From positions 62,001 to 126,000 of the forward strand of contig NZ_SEMD01000002.1 in the NCBI RefSeq assembly GCF_004153165.1: a stretch of DNA of 64,000 nucleotides, written 5' to 3'. This document shows positions 29,071 to 38,680 of this stretch, piece after piece; position 1 is the first letter of the stretch, and each line of letters starts with the position of its first letter. The position numbers and the translations under genes are program-made. Under the pieces are notes generated by a model. That model ran no database searches. It was not told the DNA's origin and worked only from the letters and a program-made list of their open reading frames with translations. The stretch is from Sporolactobacillus sp. THM7-4. Lineage in GTDB: Bacteria; Bacillota; Bacilli; Bacillales; Sporolactobacillaceae.

Positions 29071-29838
29071 TTACCGAATGGCCTCAGCTGATTTCAAATA
29101 TTGTCTGAGCTTAAAGATCGCCCTGCTGTGTATTTGCGAGATTCGAGAAGTTGACCGTTCAAGAACATGGCCAATCTCGGTCAACGTCAGACCTTCATAA
29201 TAAAACAATGTGATGACCAGACGCTCGTTCTTGTTGAGCTTATCAATTTCGTCTGCAAGCTGCCGGTGCATTTCCTGATCAATCAGGTGCTTGTCCGGGA
29301 GAACGGCATTCCTGTCTTCAACTGCCATGGCGGACTTCTCGGTTGTACCGCTTGTCGGGCGATCATCCAGAGAGACAAGACTGGACATCAGGCTATCCGA
29401 TAAAGTCTGTGAGACTTCGTCAGCCGTCATGTCGCAGGCCGCTGCCACCTCATCAATCGTCGCCGCCGCCATCTTCTCCTGCTCTATTTTTTCCGCGGCC
29501 TTCTCTATTTTTTTGCTTTTTTCCCTGATCGAACGGGGCATCCAGTCTTCCTTACGAAGTCCGTCAAGGATCGCTCCCCGAATTCGAAATGAAGCGTATG
29601 TATCAAATTTCAAATCGCGTTTCCTGTCGAACTTTTCAAGAGCATCGTAGAGTCCATATAAGCCATGGCTCTGAAGTTCGTCGCGGTCGATATTTCTTGG
29701 TAAGCCGGCGCTGATTCTCTGAACATGATAGTGAACGAGGGGCATGTAGAGTTGAAGGAGATAATCCGCGGCATCATTGTCGCGTTCTCGCAACCAGCGA
29801 TCCCAGTACTCCAGTTCCTTCGCATCAGTCTTTGCCAT
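29071..29838 (-). CDS. sigD: Flagellar/motility sigma factor (SigD, FliA/WhiG type)
   Basis: 255 aa sigma-70 family group 3 factor that directs late flagellar, chemotaxis and autolysin genes. Region 2 includes LQLYMPLVHYHVQRISAGLP, DELQSHGLYGLYDALEKFD and FDTYASFRIRGAILDGLRKEDW-type sequence; region 4 has LTLTEIGHVLERSTSRISQIHSRAIFKL with its helix-turn-helix. ATG preceded by AAAGGGGAGAAACAA. Near the 3' end of the operon, as in B. subtilis, where distance from the promoter influences SigD levels. Confidence 0.97.
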   Translation of the reverse strand: MAKTDAKELEYWDRWLRERDNDAADYLLQLYMPLVHYHVQRISAGLPRNIDRDELQSHGLYGLYDALEKFDRKRDLKFDTYASFRIRGAILDGLRKEDWMPRSIREKSKKIEKAAEKIEQEKMAAATIDEVAAACDMTADEVSQTLSDSLMSSLVSLDDRPTSGTTEKSAMAVEDRNAVLPDKHLIDQEMHRQLADEIDKLNKNERLVITLFYYEGLTLTEIGHVLERSTSRISQIHSRAIFKLRQYLKSAEAIR

Positions 29839-29914
29839 TTGTTTCTCCCCTTTCTTTACCCTTTCAGAGGTGGTTCCCTGTTCGCCTGATCTTTGACCAA
29901 CGTTTCCGATTCCG

Positions 29915-30397
29915 TCAAATGATTATTTTACCCCTGGAAATGGCCCGGATCACGAGCTCGCCTGATCCCGTATCAAACTCGATCGTTCTTCCGTAATCTT
30001 TGCCTGTTTCCTCCGCGACAACCGGAATCTGAAATTTATTGAGCTGTTCCTTGACCGCGGCGACATTCCTTTCCCCTATACTCACGAGAGGAAAAGATCG
30101 GTTTAATTGAAACATTTCCGCACCCCCGGCAAGCTTGGCTTTTAAAGTACACAGGGGTATCCTCCGTTCATCTGTCAGCACCCGTACAATTTCCGGTATC
30201 GCCGTATCCGCGAATTTTCCCGGAGGAAACGTTTTTGTCCGGGCAAGTCCTGAATCGGGCAGCATCACGTGTGCCATTCCGGCAAGATGTTTGCTTTCGC
30301 TGTATAAAATCGCCGCAACACATGATCCAAGACCCATGGTTCTCAGAATCTCCGGTTCTTCGGCAAATTTTATCTCTGCCAGTCCTACATGGATCAC
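29915..30397 (-). CDS. cheD: Chemoreceptor glutamine deamidase CheD
   Basis: 160 aa. Deamidates receptor glutamines and stimulates the phosphatase CheC. Catalytic Cys26 in LGSCVAAILY and His43 in AGMAHVMLPDS are present. Start codon GTG at 30397 with AAGGGAAG upstream, overlapping the cheC end by 4 nt. The cheC-cheD pairing fits the known CheC-CheD complex of the Bacillus adaptation system. Confidence 0.96.
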   Translation of the reverse strand: MIHVGLAEIKFAEEPEILRTMGLGSCVAAILYSESKHLAGMAHVMLPDSGLARTKTFPPGKFADTAIPEIVRVLTDERRIPLCTLKAKLAGGAEMFQLNRSFPLVSIGERNVAAVKEQLNKFQIPVVAEETGKDYGRTIEFDTGSGELVIRAISRGKIII

Positions 30398-31008
30398 ATG
30401 GACGTCTTCCCTTCAATCATATTGAAAATCACATCCATAGACCCGGGAACAGGGAGAAAGATAAGTTTCCCTTTCCATTCATTCTGCTTTTCGCAGTCAT
30501 AAAGGCTCGTATTGATCAAAATAACGGAATTGTCATCAATTGATAGTTCCGCAAGTACTTCACCGAAGATCGCCCCTTGCATGTCCATTGCGAAAACCGG
30601 CGGTGACTGATTCAGGGGCACGCGAAGAAAGGAAGCCAGGGCGGACAGATAGGAACCGCATAAAATATTGCTGATTTCACAAAAAGCGGACACACCGATC
30701 TCACTGTCAAATGTTGACCCGCCGGGTACAAGATCCTGGATCAGCTGCTCAGCATGTGCTGCTTCAAAAACCATGAAGAAATGTCCCTCTAATTCCCCAT
30801 CCACTCGAATATATGCTGCCGCCACATGTTTTTCCGCATCGTCCTCATTCAATTCTGCCAGCGTGGCGACACTGACAGCAGGAATCTTCAGTTTGAGACG
30901 TTTATTGAGAAGCTGTGACAGCGCAGTCGCTGCATGACCCGCGCCAATATTTCCGAGTTCTTTCAGCAGATCAAGATGAGCAGGTCTCAGTGCGCTCAAA
31001 CTATGCAT
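30394..31008 (-). CDS. cheC: CheY-P phosphatase CheC
   Basis: 204 aa. Two phosphatase motifs are intact: E17/N20 in KELGNIGAGHAATAL and E111/N114 in CEISNILCGSYLSAL. Also binds CheD. ATG preceded by GAGGTG after cheW. Together with FliY in this window it gives two CheC-type CheY-P phosphatases, the arrangement of B. subtilis. Confidence 0.96.
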   Translation of the reverse strand: MHSLSALRPAHLDLLKELGNIGAGHAATALSQLLNKRLKLKIPAVSVATLAELNEDDAEKHVAAAYIRVDGELEGHFFMVFEAAHAEQLIQDLVPGGSTFDSEIGVSAFCEISNILCGSYLSALASFLRVPLNQSPPVFAMDMQGAIFGEVLAELSIDDNSVILINTSLYDCEKQNEWKGKLIFLPVPGSMDVIFNMIEGKTSM

Positions 31009-31014
31009 TCTCTG

Positions 31015-31488
31015 TCACACCTCGATCTTCTTTATTTCCGTGATTTCCTGTTCATAAAGGATACGCTGAAGATTCAGAAGGATCAACAGACGGTCGTCGT
31101 TGATTTTTGCTACACCATTAATGTATTCAGAACCGGGACCGCTGACGATATCGGGCGTTTTTTCCACGCTTCCCGGATCGACATCGAGCACCTCATTCGC
31201 CTCATCCACCATCAGTCCGACTTTTATATCGCCGACATCTACAATGATGATTCGGGTATCTTTCGTCGGTTCTGTGGTGCTCATACGGAAACGCCGCCGC
31301 ATATCGATTACCGGAATGATTAAGCCACGAAGATTCATGATCCCGACTACATAATCAGGTGCATTCGGGACACGGGTAATGGCCTGGATCCGTTCAATCG
31401 AAAGAATCTGATCAACGGGAACACCGTACATTTCATTATTCAATTTAAACAGAATGACTTTTAATGATTCTCCTTCAACACTCGCCAT
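31015..31488 (-). CDS. cheW: Chemotaxis coupling protein CheW
   Basis: 157 aa single CheW domain linking receptors to CheA. Contains VILFKLNNEMYGVPVDQI, RVPNAPDYVVGIMNLRGLIIPVIDMR and GLMVDEANEVLDV. The ATG follows AAAGGAGGAGTTATAG and abuts the cheA stop. Confidence 0.97.
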   Translation of the reverse strand: MASVEGESLKVILFKLNNEMYGVPVDQILSIERIQAITRVPNAPDYVVGIMNLRGLIIPVIDMRRRFRMSTTEPTKDTRIIIVDVGDIKVGLMVDEANEVLDVDPGSVEKTPDIVSGPGSEYINGVAKINDDRLLILLNLQRILYEQEITEIKKIEV

Positions 31489-33591
31489 CTATAACTCCTC
31501 CTTTTGCTTTTCATTCGGCACCGTTTTTTTCTGTTTCTCAATCATTGCCTGACAATCAAGAATCAAAGCAACTTTCCCATCACCGAGGATGGTCGCACCT
31601 GAAAAACCCTTTACATTTTTTAGAAACCTGCTGAGCGGTTTAATGACAATATCCTGGTATCCCAGAAGACGGTCTGTCAGGATACCGATCATCCGGTCAC
31701 CCTGTCTGACCAGAACAATCGACCCGGCTTCAGATTCATTCCCGCCGGCAGGAGGGTCGGACGATTCACTCCCGGGAATGTTCAGGTAATCCCGCAAACC
31801 TATCAGAGGAACGACTTTATCCCTGAAAGTGATGACTTGATGCTGATGGATTGATTGAATCTTAACCTGACGGCGCAGGACCGTTTCTGCGATTGACGTA
31901 ATCGGAACAGCATAGACTTCTTCGCCACTCTGAATCAGCATCGCGTTTATAATCGAGAGGGTTAAAGGAAGCTTAATTGTGAACTTTGTTCCCTGGCCCG
32001 GAACCGAATTTAGTTCGATCGTCCCGCTTAAAGAATGAATCTTGCTTTCGACAACATCGAGACCGACACCGCGTCCGGATATATCAGAAATTCGGTCCGC
32101 CGTGCTGAATCCTGATTCAAATAATAAATGATAGACATCCTTGTCTGACATGCTGTTCGCTGCTTCTTTCGTCACAATACCTTTTTCTACAGCCTTTGAC
32201 AGCACCTTTTCACGGTTGATGCCTGCCCCGTCGTCCTCTATTTCAATAAAAACATGGTTTCCGCTATGATAAGCGCGTAAGGCCAATGTTCCCTCAGAAG
32301 ATTTTCCAATCTTTTCGCGAACATCAGGGTGTTCAATACCATGATCCATCGAGTTTCGGATCATATGCATGAGCGGATCACCGATTTCATCGATTACCGT
32401 ACGATCCAGTTCCGTATCGGCTCCGCTGATCTCAAGACGAACCTTTTTGTCCAGTTCTTTTGAAAGTGAACGCACCATTCTTGGAAAACGGTTGAAAACC
32501 TGCTCGACCGGTTCCATACGCAGGTTGAGGATCGTCTCCTGAAGCTGATCGGACACTTTCTTCAAAGTATCAACCGTTTCTTTCAGTTCCGGATTTTCAA
32601 GTGATTGAGAAACCTTTTCCAGCCGGCTTCGATTAATAATCATTTCCTCAAACAAATTGAGAAGATGATCGAGACGATCAAGATTGACACGAATCGTTTT
32701 TGCGACGGTTCGTTTGCTGCCCTCAGTCCCTCTCCTGCCCTTCTGTTTCTGCTGTTTGTTTTCTTTACCTGATGGCTTTTCTTCCTGCCTGTTGTTACCG
32801 TTATCAGAGGACATGATCGGCTGTATCTCAGCATGTTCAATCTCTGAAACACTCAGGACGGCTGAACGGATTTCTTCTTCGCTCTTATTCGTTACAATAA
32901 CGAAACGGAACGTTCTGTCAAATTTGCCCTTTTCTATTTCCGCGGCTTCCGGAACAGACTTGACTATGTTGCCGATACTCTCCAAAGCATTTGAAACCAT
33001 TACGGCCCGTGCCGCTTTCAACAGACAGTCCGATCTGAGCGTCACAGCCGTCTCGAAAACTTTCATTTGCCGGGCAAGTGCCTGATCAACCGCCGCTTTC
33101 TCATAATCATTCATCACCAGTGACCCGTTCCCTGATGGCACGGGTTGATCCGCTTTCTTCACGGTTCTTCCGTCCCCGGTTTCCTGCCCGCTATCCTTCC
33201 CGTTCGTTCCCGGGCCGGCCGTAATGAACTGTAACTTTTTCAGTGTCGCAGTAACGTCCTGTGCATCGCTTTCACCCTTCTCAATCTGATCGATCATCAC
33301 TTCCAGATGATCCAGCGTTTCAAAGAGAATATCAACAATTTCTGATGACACGTTGACTTTCCCATGCCGCATGGCATCAAATACGTTCTCCATACTGTGT
33401 GTCAATTCCATCATGTTGTTAAATCCCATCTGTCCGGAACTGCCCTTAAGAGTATGTGCGGATCTGAAAATGCTGTTGATCAGTTCCGGATCGTCAGACG
33501 AGTTTTCGAGCTCGAGCATCTTATCGTTCAGGTTCTGCAGGTGTTCGCGAGCCTCGTCAATAAAAACACCTAAGTATTGACTCATGTCCAT
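31489..33591 (-). CDS. cheA: Chemotaxis histidine kinase CheA
   Basis: 700 aa. P1 HPt domain with phospho-accepting His46 in FRSAHTLKGSSGQMGF; a P2 CheY/CheB-binding region; a dimerisation helix pair around LNLFEEMIINRSRL; HATPase domain with N box NSMDHGIEHPDVR and G boxes IEIEDDGAGI and DISGRGVGLDVVESK; C-terminal CheW-like domain with TSIAETVL. Low-complexity charged linker at about 265-295. ATG after cheB by 2 nt. All catalytic boxes are present. Confidence 0.97.
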   Translation of the reverse strand: MDMSQYLGVFIDEAREHLQNLNDKMLELENSSDDPELINSIFRSAHTLKGSSGQMGFNNMMELTHSMENVFDAMRHGKVNVSSEIVDILFETLDHLEVMIDQIEKGESDAQDVTATLKKLQFITAGPGTNGKDSGQETGDGRTVKKADQPVPSGNGSLVMNDYEKAAVDQALARQMKVFETAVTLRSDCLLKAARAVMVSNALESIGNIVKSVPEAAEIEKGKFDRTFRFVIVTNKSEEEIRSAVLSVSEIEHAEIQPIMSSDNGNNRQEEKPSGKENKQQKQKGRRGTEGSKRTVAKTIRVNLDRLDHLLNLFEEMIINRSRLEKVSQSLENPELKETVDTLKKVSDQLQETILNLRMEPVEQVFNRFPRMVRSLSKELDKKVRLEISGADTELDRTVIDEIGDPLMHMIRNSMDHGIEHPDVREKIGKSSEGTLALRAYHSGNHVFIEIEDDGAGINREKVLSKAVEKGIVTKEAANSMSDKDVYHLLFESGFSTADRISDISGRGVGLDVVESKIHSLSGTIELNSVPGQGTKFTIKLPLTLSIINAMLIQSGEEVYAVPITSIAETVLRRQVKIQSIHQHQVITFRDKVVPLIGLRDYLNIPGSESSDPPAGGNESEAGSIVLVRQGDRMIGILTDRLLGYQDIVIKPLSRFLKNVKGFSGATILGDGKVALILDCQAMIEKQKKTVPNEKQKEEL

Positions 33592-33593
33592 CG

Positions 33594-34688
33594 TTAATCA
33601 GCCCCCCGTGCGCCAAATTGATTGCAAATGGCCGAAGCGACATGATGAAGCAAACACACTTCGTCCACCTGATTCGTTTCGATTGCTGCTTTCGGCATAC
33701 CAAACACGACGGATGTCTCCTCTGATTCAGCAATCGTAAATACGTTTTTCTTCTTTCTTTTCAGTTCAGCCAAACCGTCTGCTCCGTCCCTGCCCATTCC
33801 TGTCAGAATAGCGACAATAAACGAACAGTGCTCAATCTCTAAAAAGGATTGAAGGGTAACGTCGACCGAGGGCTTGACTCCATGAACCGGTTCTGTGTCG
33901 GAAAGACGGGCAACAAGCTTCTCCCTCTCTTCCTTAATTAACAAATGAAACCCGCCAGGCGCTATGTATACGTGCCCCTTCTCCAGCACATCGCCGTCCT
34001 TTGCCTCTGTTACGTGAAGAACGGAAAGGCGGTCCAGCCTGTCGGCCAGCGATTTCGTAAATGCTGCAGGCATATGCTGAACAACAACAACTGGTGCCGG
34101 TAAACCGGCGCCAAGCGACGGGATGACCGTCTGAAGGGCCTTAGGTCCCCCGGTCGATGTGCCTATAAACACAAGAGACGGATCCGCGGATACGGCCAGG
34201 TTTTTTACTCCTGACTGGAAAGCCGGTGACGCTTCTCTCTTTTTCTTCCTGAGCGCCTTGCAGGGCGGAATATACGTCTTTGGTTTCCAGCCGGCTGCCT
34301 GTCTTATTTTCTTCTGAAGCGTATCTTCAATTTGCGCGACGTCTCCTGGTCTGCCTGTTGGTTTAGAAATAAAGTCGAATGCCCCTCCGCTTATTGCTTC
34401 AATCACATAGCGGGCATTTTCGTCGGACGCTCCGCTCACCATGATCGTCGGTGTCGGTTTGAGAGCCATGATATCATTCAGTACCTCAAGTCCGTTTTTA
34501 TCGCCCGACATCACAATATCCAGTGTCACAACATCCGGTTTGCAGCGAAATAATTTATCGAGCGCGTCCTTTCCGTTCCTTGCCGTAGCAATCACTTTTA
34601 AGGCGGGATCTTCTTCGATCATTCCCTTCAGCGTCTGCCTCATAAAGGCCGAGTCGTCAACCACCAGTACTTTGATCTGCTCCATCAT
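33594..34688 (-). CDS. cheB: Chemotaxis response-regulator protein-glutamate methylesterase CheB
   Basis: 364 aa. Receiver domain with phospho-acceptor Asp57 in VVTLDIVMSG and a C-terminal methylesterase with the Ser in IGTSTGGPKALQTV, His in VVQHMPAAFTKSLADRL and Asp in GMGRDGADGL. ATG overlaps the flhG stop by one base; GGAGGGGACTG is upstream. Removes methyl groups from receptors in the adaptation loop. Confidence 0.97.
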   Translation of the reverse strand: MMEQIKVLVVDDSAFMRQTLKGMIEEDPALKVIATARNGKDALDKLFRCKPDVVTLDIVMSGDKNGLEVLNDIMALKPTPTIMVSGASDENARYVIEAISGGAFDFISKPTGRPGDVAQIEDTLQKKIRQAAGWKPKTYIPPCKALRKKKREASPAFQSGVKNLAVSADPSLVFIGTSTGGPKALQTVIPSLGAGLPAPVVVVQHMPAAFTKSLADRLDRLSVLHVTEAKDGDVLEKGHVYIAPGGFHLLIKEEREKLVARLSDTEPVHGVKPSVDVTLQSFLEIEHCSFIVAILTGMGRDGADGLAELKRKKKNVFTIAESEETSVVFGMPKAAIETNQVDEVCLLHHVASAICNQFGARGAD

Positions 34689-35569
34689 CAGTCCCCTCCC
34701 GACAGCTTGAAGTAAGCTCTCACTTTATTTAAAAAAGAGGAAAAAACCGGGATGCCCGGACTTGCATTTTCCCCGGCTATAAACGACCGGGCGAGAAGTC
34801 TCATTTCAATACTGAACCGGGTCCCCGGATAAAGAAGCAGACAAGGTACCTGGGCCCTGACCGATCGAATGACTGACGGATCGCCATGCAAAGCCATCAA
34901 CCATTTAACATCTGCACCGATAAAGCGTCTGCAAACACTTGACAGTCTCTCCCACGTCTCTTTTCCCTCCCCCGCTTTACTGACCTGATTCACAACACAG
35001 GCTAACGGAATCCCGGCGTTTTTCGAGCAGATCATTTTTAACGCGGAATACCCGTCCGCCATCGCTGTGGGTTCCGGCGTCGTTATTAATATGAGCCGAT
35101 GAACGGCCAGTACGAATTGAAGCGTATCTGAAGTAATACCTGCACCAAAATCAAAAATGATATAATCATAGCTATTTTTTATCAGTTTCATTTGTTCGAG
35201 AAAAAAATGGAGATTCTCTTCGTCCAGTCGGAATAACTCTTGTAAACCACTGCCTCCTGAGATAAAAGCAACATGCCCGGGTCCTTCTTCAATCACCCTG
35301 TTCAGCGGAAGCCGGCCCTTGATCCAATCAGCAATATGGCAATGTGCCGGATGATTAACCAGCTGCTCGATATTACCCATACCAATGTCCAGATCAACGA
35401 TCAGCACCCTTTTTTTCAGCTGGCTCAAAGCGATGGAAAAATTGACACTGAAAACAGATTTTCCAACACCCCCTTTTCCGCTGAATACACCGATTACCTC
35501 AGCCTCTGAAACCGTGTGACTGAGTTTGTTCATTTTTTCTCTGAGCGAAGCTGCCTGATCATTCATCAT
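34688..35569 (-). CDS. flhG: MinD-like ATPase FlhG (YlxH)
   Basis: 293 aa SIMIBI-class ATPase controlling flagellar number and C-ring assembly with FlhF. Deviant Walker A GKGGVGKS at residues 31-38, then VLIVDLDIGMGNIEQL and FDFGAGITSDTLQFV. The N-terminal DQAASLREKMN segment matches the known FlhF-activating DQAxxLR motif. The start lies inside the flhF end (11-nt overlap); either of two adjacent ATGs may be used. Confidence 0.96.
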   Translation of the reverse strand: MMNDQAASLREKMNKLSHTVSEAEVIGVFSGKGGVGKSVFSVNFSIALSQLKKRVLIVDLDIGMGNIEQLVNHPAHCHIADWIKGRLPLNRVIEEGPGHVAFISGGSGLQELFRLDEENLHFFLEQMKLIKNSYDYIIFDFGAGITSDTLQFVLAVHRLILITTPEPTAMADGYSALKMICSKNAGIPLACVVNQVSKAGEGKETWERLSSVCRRFIGADVKWLMALHGDPSVIRSVRAQVPCLLLYPGTRFSIEMRLLARSFIAGENASPGIPVFSSFLNKVRAYFKLSGGD

Positions 35570-36650
35570 CTAAATCACCCAGTGTGCGATGGACGAGATC
35601 GTGCACATCTGCAGGTTGAAAATCATCAGGAACATTTTGCCCGTTCGTAATGTACGCGACTCTTTTATCAGGATGGTTGATCAGCGTACTCAGAATGGCT
35701 CCGTACGTCCTTGTCTCATCCACCTTAGAAATAATCAGTTTATGGACGGGCAAAGCCTTGAACTGATCCATCAGCTCCTGAATATCCTCAAATTTTGCCG
35801 TTGCGGAAACAACTAAATAAGGCTCTATCTGATCATCAGACTCAATCATCCGTTTCGATTCATCAATGTACTCTGGCAACTGGAAGTTTCTCCCCGCCGT
35901 ATCAATAAATACGTGATCAAAAGATGAAAATTTCTGAATGAATGAATGGAGATCCTGTTCATTATAAGCAGCCTCTACAGGTACTCTCAGGATTCCGGCA
36001 TACATTTTCAACTGATCGATCGCCGCAATACGGAAAGTATCTGAGGTAATAAAAGCAATTTTCTTCCCTTCATTCAACACGGCATGTCCTGCCCATTTCG
36101 CAATCGTCGTTGTTTTTCCGACACCGGTTGGACCGACAAGCATAATGTACCGACGGGGCGGACTTTGAAAACGGAGCGGATCGAGTTTCCGGACGAGCTG
36201 AGCTTTCAACAGACCGGCCATTTCCCTTTCGGTTAATTTCTCATCACTTTGGTACCATTTCCTGACCAGTATTTTTAAGACTTGTACAATGTGCTGATCA
36301 GCCATGCCCTGCTCGCTTAATCTGTTCTGAAATTTCTTAATACATGCAGGACCGAGGAACAACCTGTCCACCTTGTCTGAAACCCGGTGTGGGAGAAGTC
36401 CCGGCAAACGGTCCTTTTGAGAGAACCTCTCTTTCTTTTTTTCGGGTTTTACGGACAAATTCTTAAGTGAAAATTCCTGGTCCGGATCGCTTGCAGCAAG
36501 AACTTCAACGCTCTCCTTCTTAAAGAGATTAAAGAAATGGCCGTTCGTCACTTTTTTCGTATGAAAAATAATTGCATCGTTTCCGAGCTCTTCCTTTACT
36601 TTATTGATCGCCTGAGCCATAGTTGGCGCAATAATCTTCTTCATTTTCAT
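35559..36650 (-). CDS. flhF: SRP-type GTPase FlhF
   Basis: 363 aa. N-terminal basic domain (MAQAINKVKEELGNDAIIFHTKK), a helical NB domain, and a GTPase NG domain with P-loop GPTGVGKTT at 173-181, AFITSDTFRIAAIDQLKMYA and FIDTAGRN (DTAGR). The C-terminal end has LIISKVDETRTYGAILS. Directs placement of the flagellar basal body. Overlaps flhA by 4 nt upstream and flhG downstream. Confidence 0.97.
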   Translation of the reverse strand: MKMKKIIAPTMAQAINKVKEELGNDAIIFHTKKVTNGHFFNLFKKESVEVLAASDPDQEFSLKNLSVKPEKKKERFSQKDRLPGLLPHRVSDKVDRLFLGPACIKKFQNRLSEQGMADQHIVQVLKILVRKWYQSDEKLTEREMAGLLKAQLVRKLDPLRFQSPPRRYIMLVGPTGVGKTTTIAKWAGHAVLNEGKKIAFITSDTFRIAAIDQLKMYAGILRVPVEAAYNEQDLHSFIQKFSSFDHVFIDTAGRNFQLPEYIDESKRMIESDDQIEPYLVVSATAKFEDIQELMDQFKALPVHKLIISKVDETRTYGAILSTLINHPDKRVAYITNGQNVPDDFQPADVHDLVHRTLGDLDDE

Positions 36651-38680
36651 GCCGCGTTCAGCACCCCAATGCTTTGGACTTCCACATTTGTTTCCAGTTC
36701 ATTATAAGACAGGACGTAAATATTTGGAAAGTAGCGTTCAGTCAGCTGATGGACGTACATCCGGACTGCAGGTGAACAGAGAATAATCGGATCACTGTCC
36801 ATATCCGTCCACTTGTTAACAAACGTTGAAATGTTTTTCAAGACGTTTGTTGTTGTCTCGGCATCCATCGCTAAGAAATTTCCGTGTTCGGTCTTCTGTA
36901 CCGATTCGGTAATCTTTCTCTCAAGGTCCGGGCTAAGCGTCAGCACTTTCAATGTTTCTTCCTTCTTTGTAAACAATTCGGTAATCTGGCGCGACAGGGA
37001 TTGCCGGACATATTCGGTAAGAAGACCTGGATCTTTAGTCATTTGTCCGTAGTCCGCAAGTGTCTCGAAGATCAGCGGAAGATTTCGGATGGATAATTTT
37101 TCCTTTAATAAATTCACTAAAACTTTCTGAACGTCTCCAATGCTGAGCGGATCAGGAGTGACTGCATCGACCAGCGCCGGATAACGTTCCTTTAAATGAT
37201 CGACAAGCTGACTGACTTCCTGGCGTCCAACCAGTTCGTAAGCATGACGGCGAAGAACTTCCGTCAGATGAGTAGAGATGACAGACGGGGGATCGACGAC
37301 CGTGTACCCGGACAGTTCCGCCCGTTCTTTAGTCTGTTCATCAATCCAAAGAGCCTTCAAACCAAAAGCAGGTTCCGTTGTTTCGATGCCCTTAATCGAT
37401 TCATCATCCAATCCAGGACTCATGGCCAGATAGTGATCAAGCATCAGTTCGCCTTTTGCTACCTCGCTGCCCCTGATTTTTATTCTGTAACTGCTCGGTT
37501 CAAGCTGGATGTTGTCACGGATTCGAACGACCGGCAGGATGATACCGAGTTCAAGCGCAAGCTGACGACGAATCATGACAATTCTGTCCAGAAGGTCTCC
37601 ACCCTGACTGCTGTCAGCAAGAGGAACAAGCGCGTATCCGAACTCAAACTCAACCGGATCCGTCTCCAGTAGATTCATAACGCTTTCCCGACTTTTGTAA
37701 GTCTCTTCCGTTTTCTGATTCTGATCCTCAGAAACAGCCTGCTCGCTTTTTCTGCTGTTCCGCTGAATCATTATCCCGGCGATAACAAGAAGCAGAGCGA
37801 TCGGCAGAGTAGCGATCAATCCAATCGGAGTCAGTCCAAGAATGAAAATGGCCACTCCCGCAATGATCATCATAGCCGGAAATGCGAACAACTGATTCGA
37901 TACTTCTGCGCCCATGTTGTTTTTCGATGAAGAGCGCGTAACAATAATACCTGTCGCAGTTGAAATGAGAAGTGCCGGAATCTGGCTGACTATACCGTCA
38001 CCGACCGATAAAAGACTGAAATTGGCCGCAGCGTCAGCAGGCGACATGCCTTGCTGCAACATACCGATGATCATGCCGACAATCAGATTGATAGCGACAA
38101 TAATCATACTGGCAATGGCGTCACCTTTGACAAATTTACTCGCACCATCCATCGCCCCATAGAAATCAGCCTCGCGGGTGATTTTTTCACGTCGTCTTTT
38201 TGCCTCCTGATCGTCTATCAAACCTGCATTCATGTCGGCATCAATACTCATCTGCTTACCTGGCATCGCGTCCAGTGTAAACCGGGCGGCTACTTCGGCA
38301 ACCCGCTCGGCTCCTTTAGTGATGACAATAAACTGGATAATGATCAGTATAAGGAAGACAACCAGGCCGACGATGACATTCCCGCTGACAACAAACTGCC
38401 CGAATGCCTGGATGACTTTTCCGGCATCACCCTTTGTCAAAATCAGACGTGTCGTTGAAATATTCAGACCCATTCGAAACAGGGTCATAATCAACAGCAG
38501 CGAGGGAAAAACCGAAAACTCCAGGGGCTCTGTAACATTCAGCGTGACAAGGAGAATCACTAAGGCAAGCGAGATATTCAGGATGATCAGAAAACTGAGC
38601 AATGATGCCGGTAATGGAATAATCAGCATCATCACGATCATAATGACGCCAATGATGACAATAAAATCCCGATATTTCAT
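36647..38680 (-). CDS. flhA: Flagellar export gate protein FlhA
   Basis: 677 aa. Eight-segment membrane N-terminal half including LLIMTLFRMGLNISTTRLIL and the conserved FHIPEP-type loop around DAMPGKQMSIDADMNAG, then a cytoplasmic C-terminal half (about 350-677) that binds chaperone-substrate complexes. ATG overlaps the flhB stop by 4 nt. Part of the type III flagellar secretion gate with FlhB, FliP, FliQ, FliR. Confidence 0.97.
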   Translation of the reverse strand: MKYRDFIVIIGVIMIVMMLIIPLPASLLSFLIILNISLALVILLVTLNVTEPLEFSVFPSLLLIMTLFRMGLNISTTRLILTKGDAGKVIQAFGQFVVSGNVIVGLVVFLILIIIQFIVITKGAERVAEVAARFTLDAMPGKQMSIDADMNAGLIDDQEAKRRREKITREADFYGAMDGASKFVKGDAIASMIIVAINLIVGMIIGMLQQGMSPADAAANFSLLSVGDGIVSQIPALLISTATGIIVTRSSSKNNMGAEVSNQLFAFPAMMIIAGVAIFILGLTPIGLIATLPIALLLVIAGIMIQRNSRKSEQAVSEDQNQKTEETYKSRESVMNLLETDPVEFEFGYALVPLADSSQGGDLLDRIVMIRRQLALELGIILPVVRIRDNIQLEPSSYRIKIRGSEVAKGELMLDHYLAMSPGLDDESIKGIETTEPAFGLKALWIDEQTKERAELSGYTVVDPPSVISTHLTEVLRRHAYELVGRQEVSQLVDHLKERYPALVDAVTPDPLSIGDVQKVLVNLLKEKLSIRNLPLIFETLADYGQMTKDPGLLTEYVRQSLSRQITELFTKKEETLKVLTLSPDLERKITESVQKTEHGNFLAMDAETTTNVLKNISTFVNKWTDMDSDPIILCSPAVRMYVHQLTERYFPNIYVLSYNELETNVEVQSIGVLNAA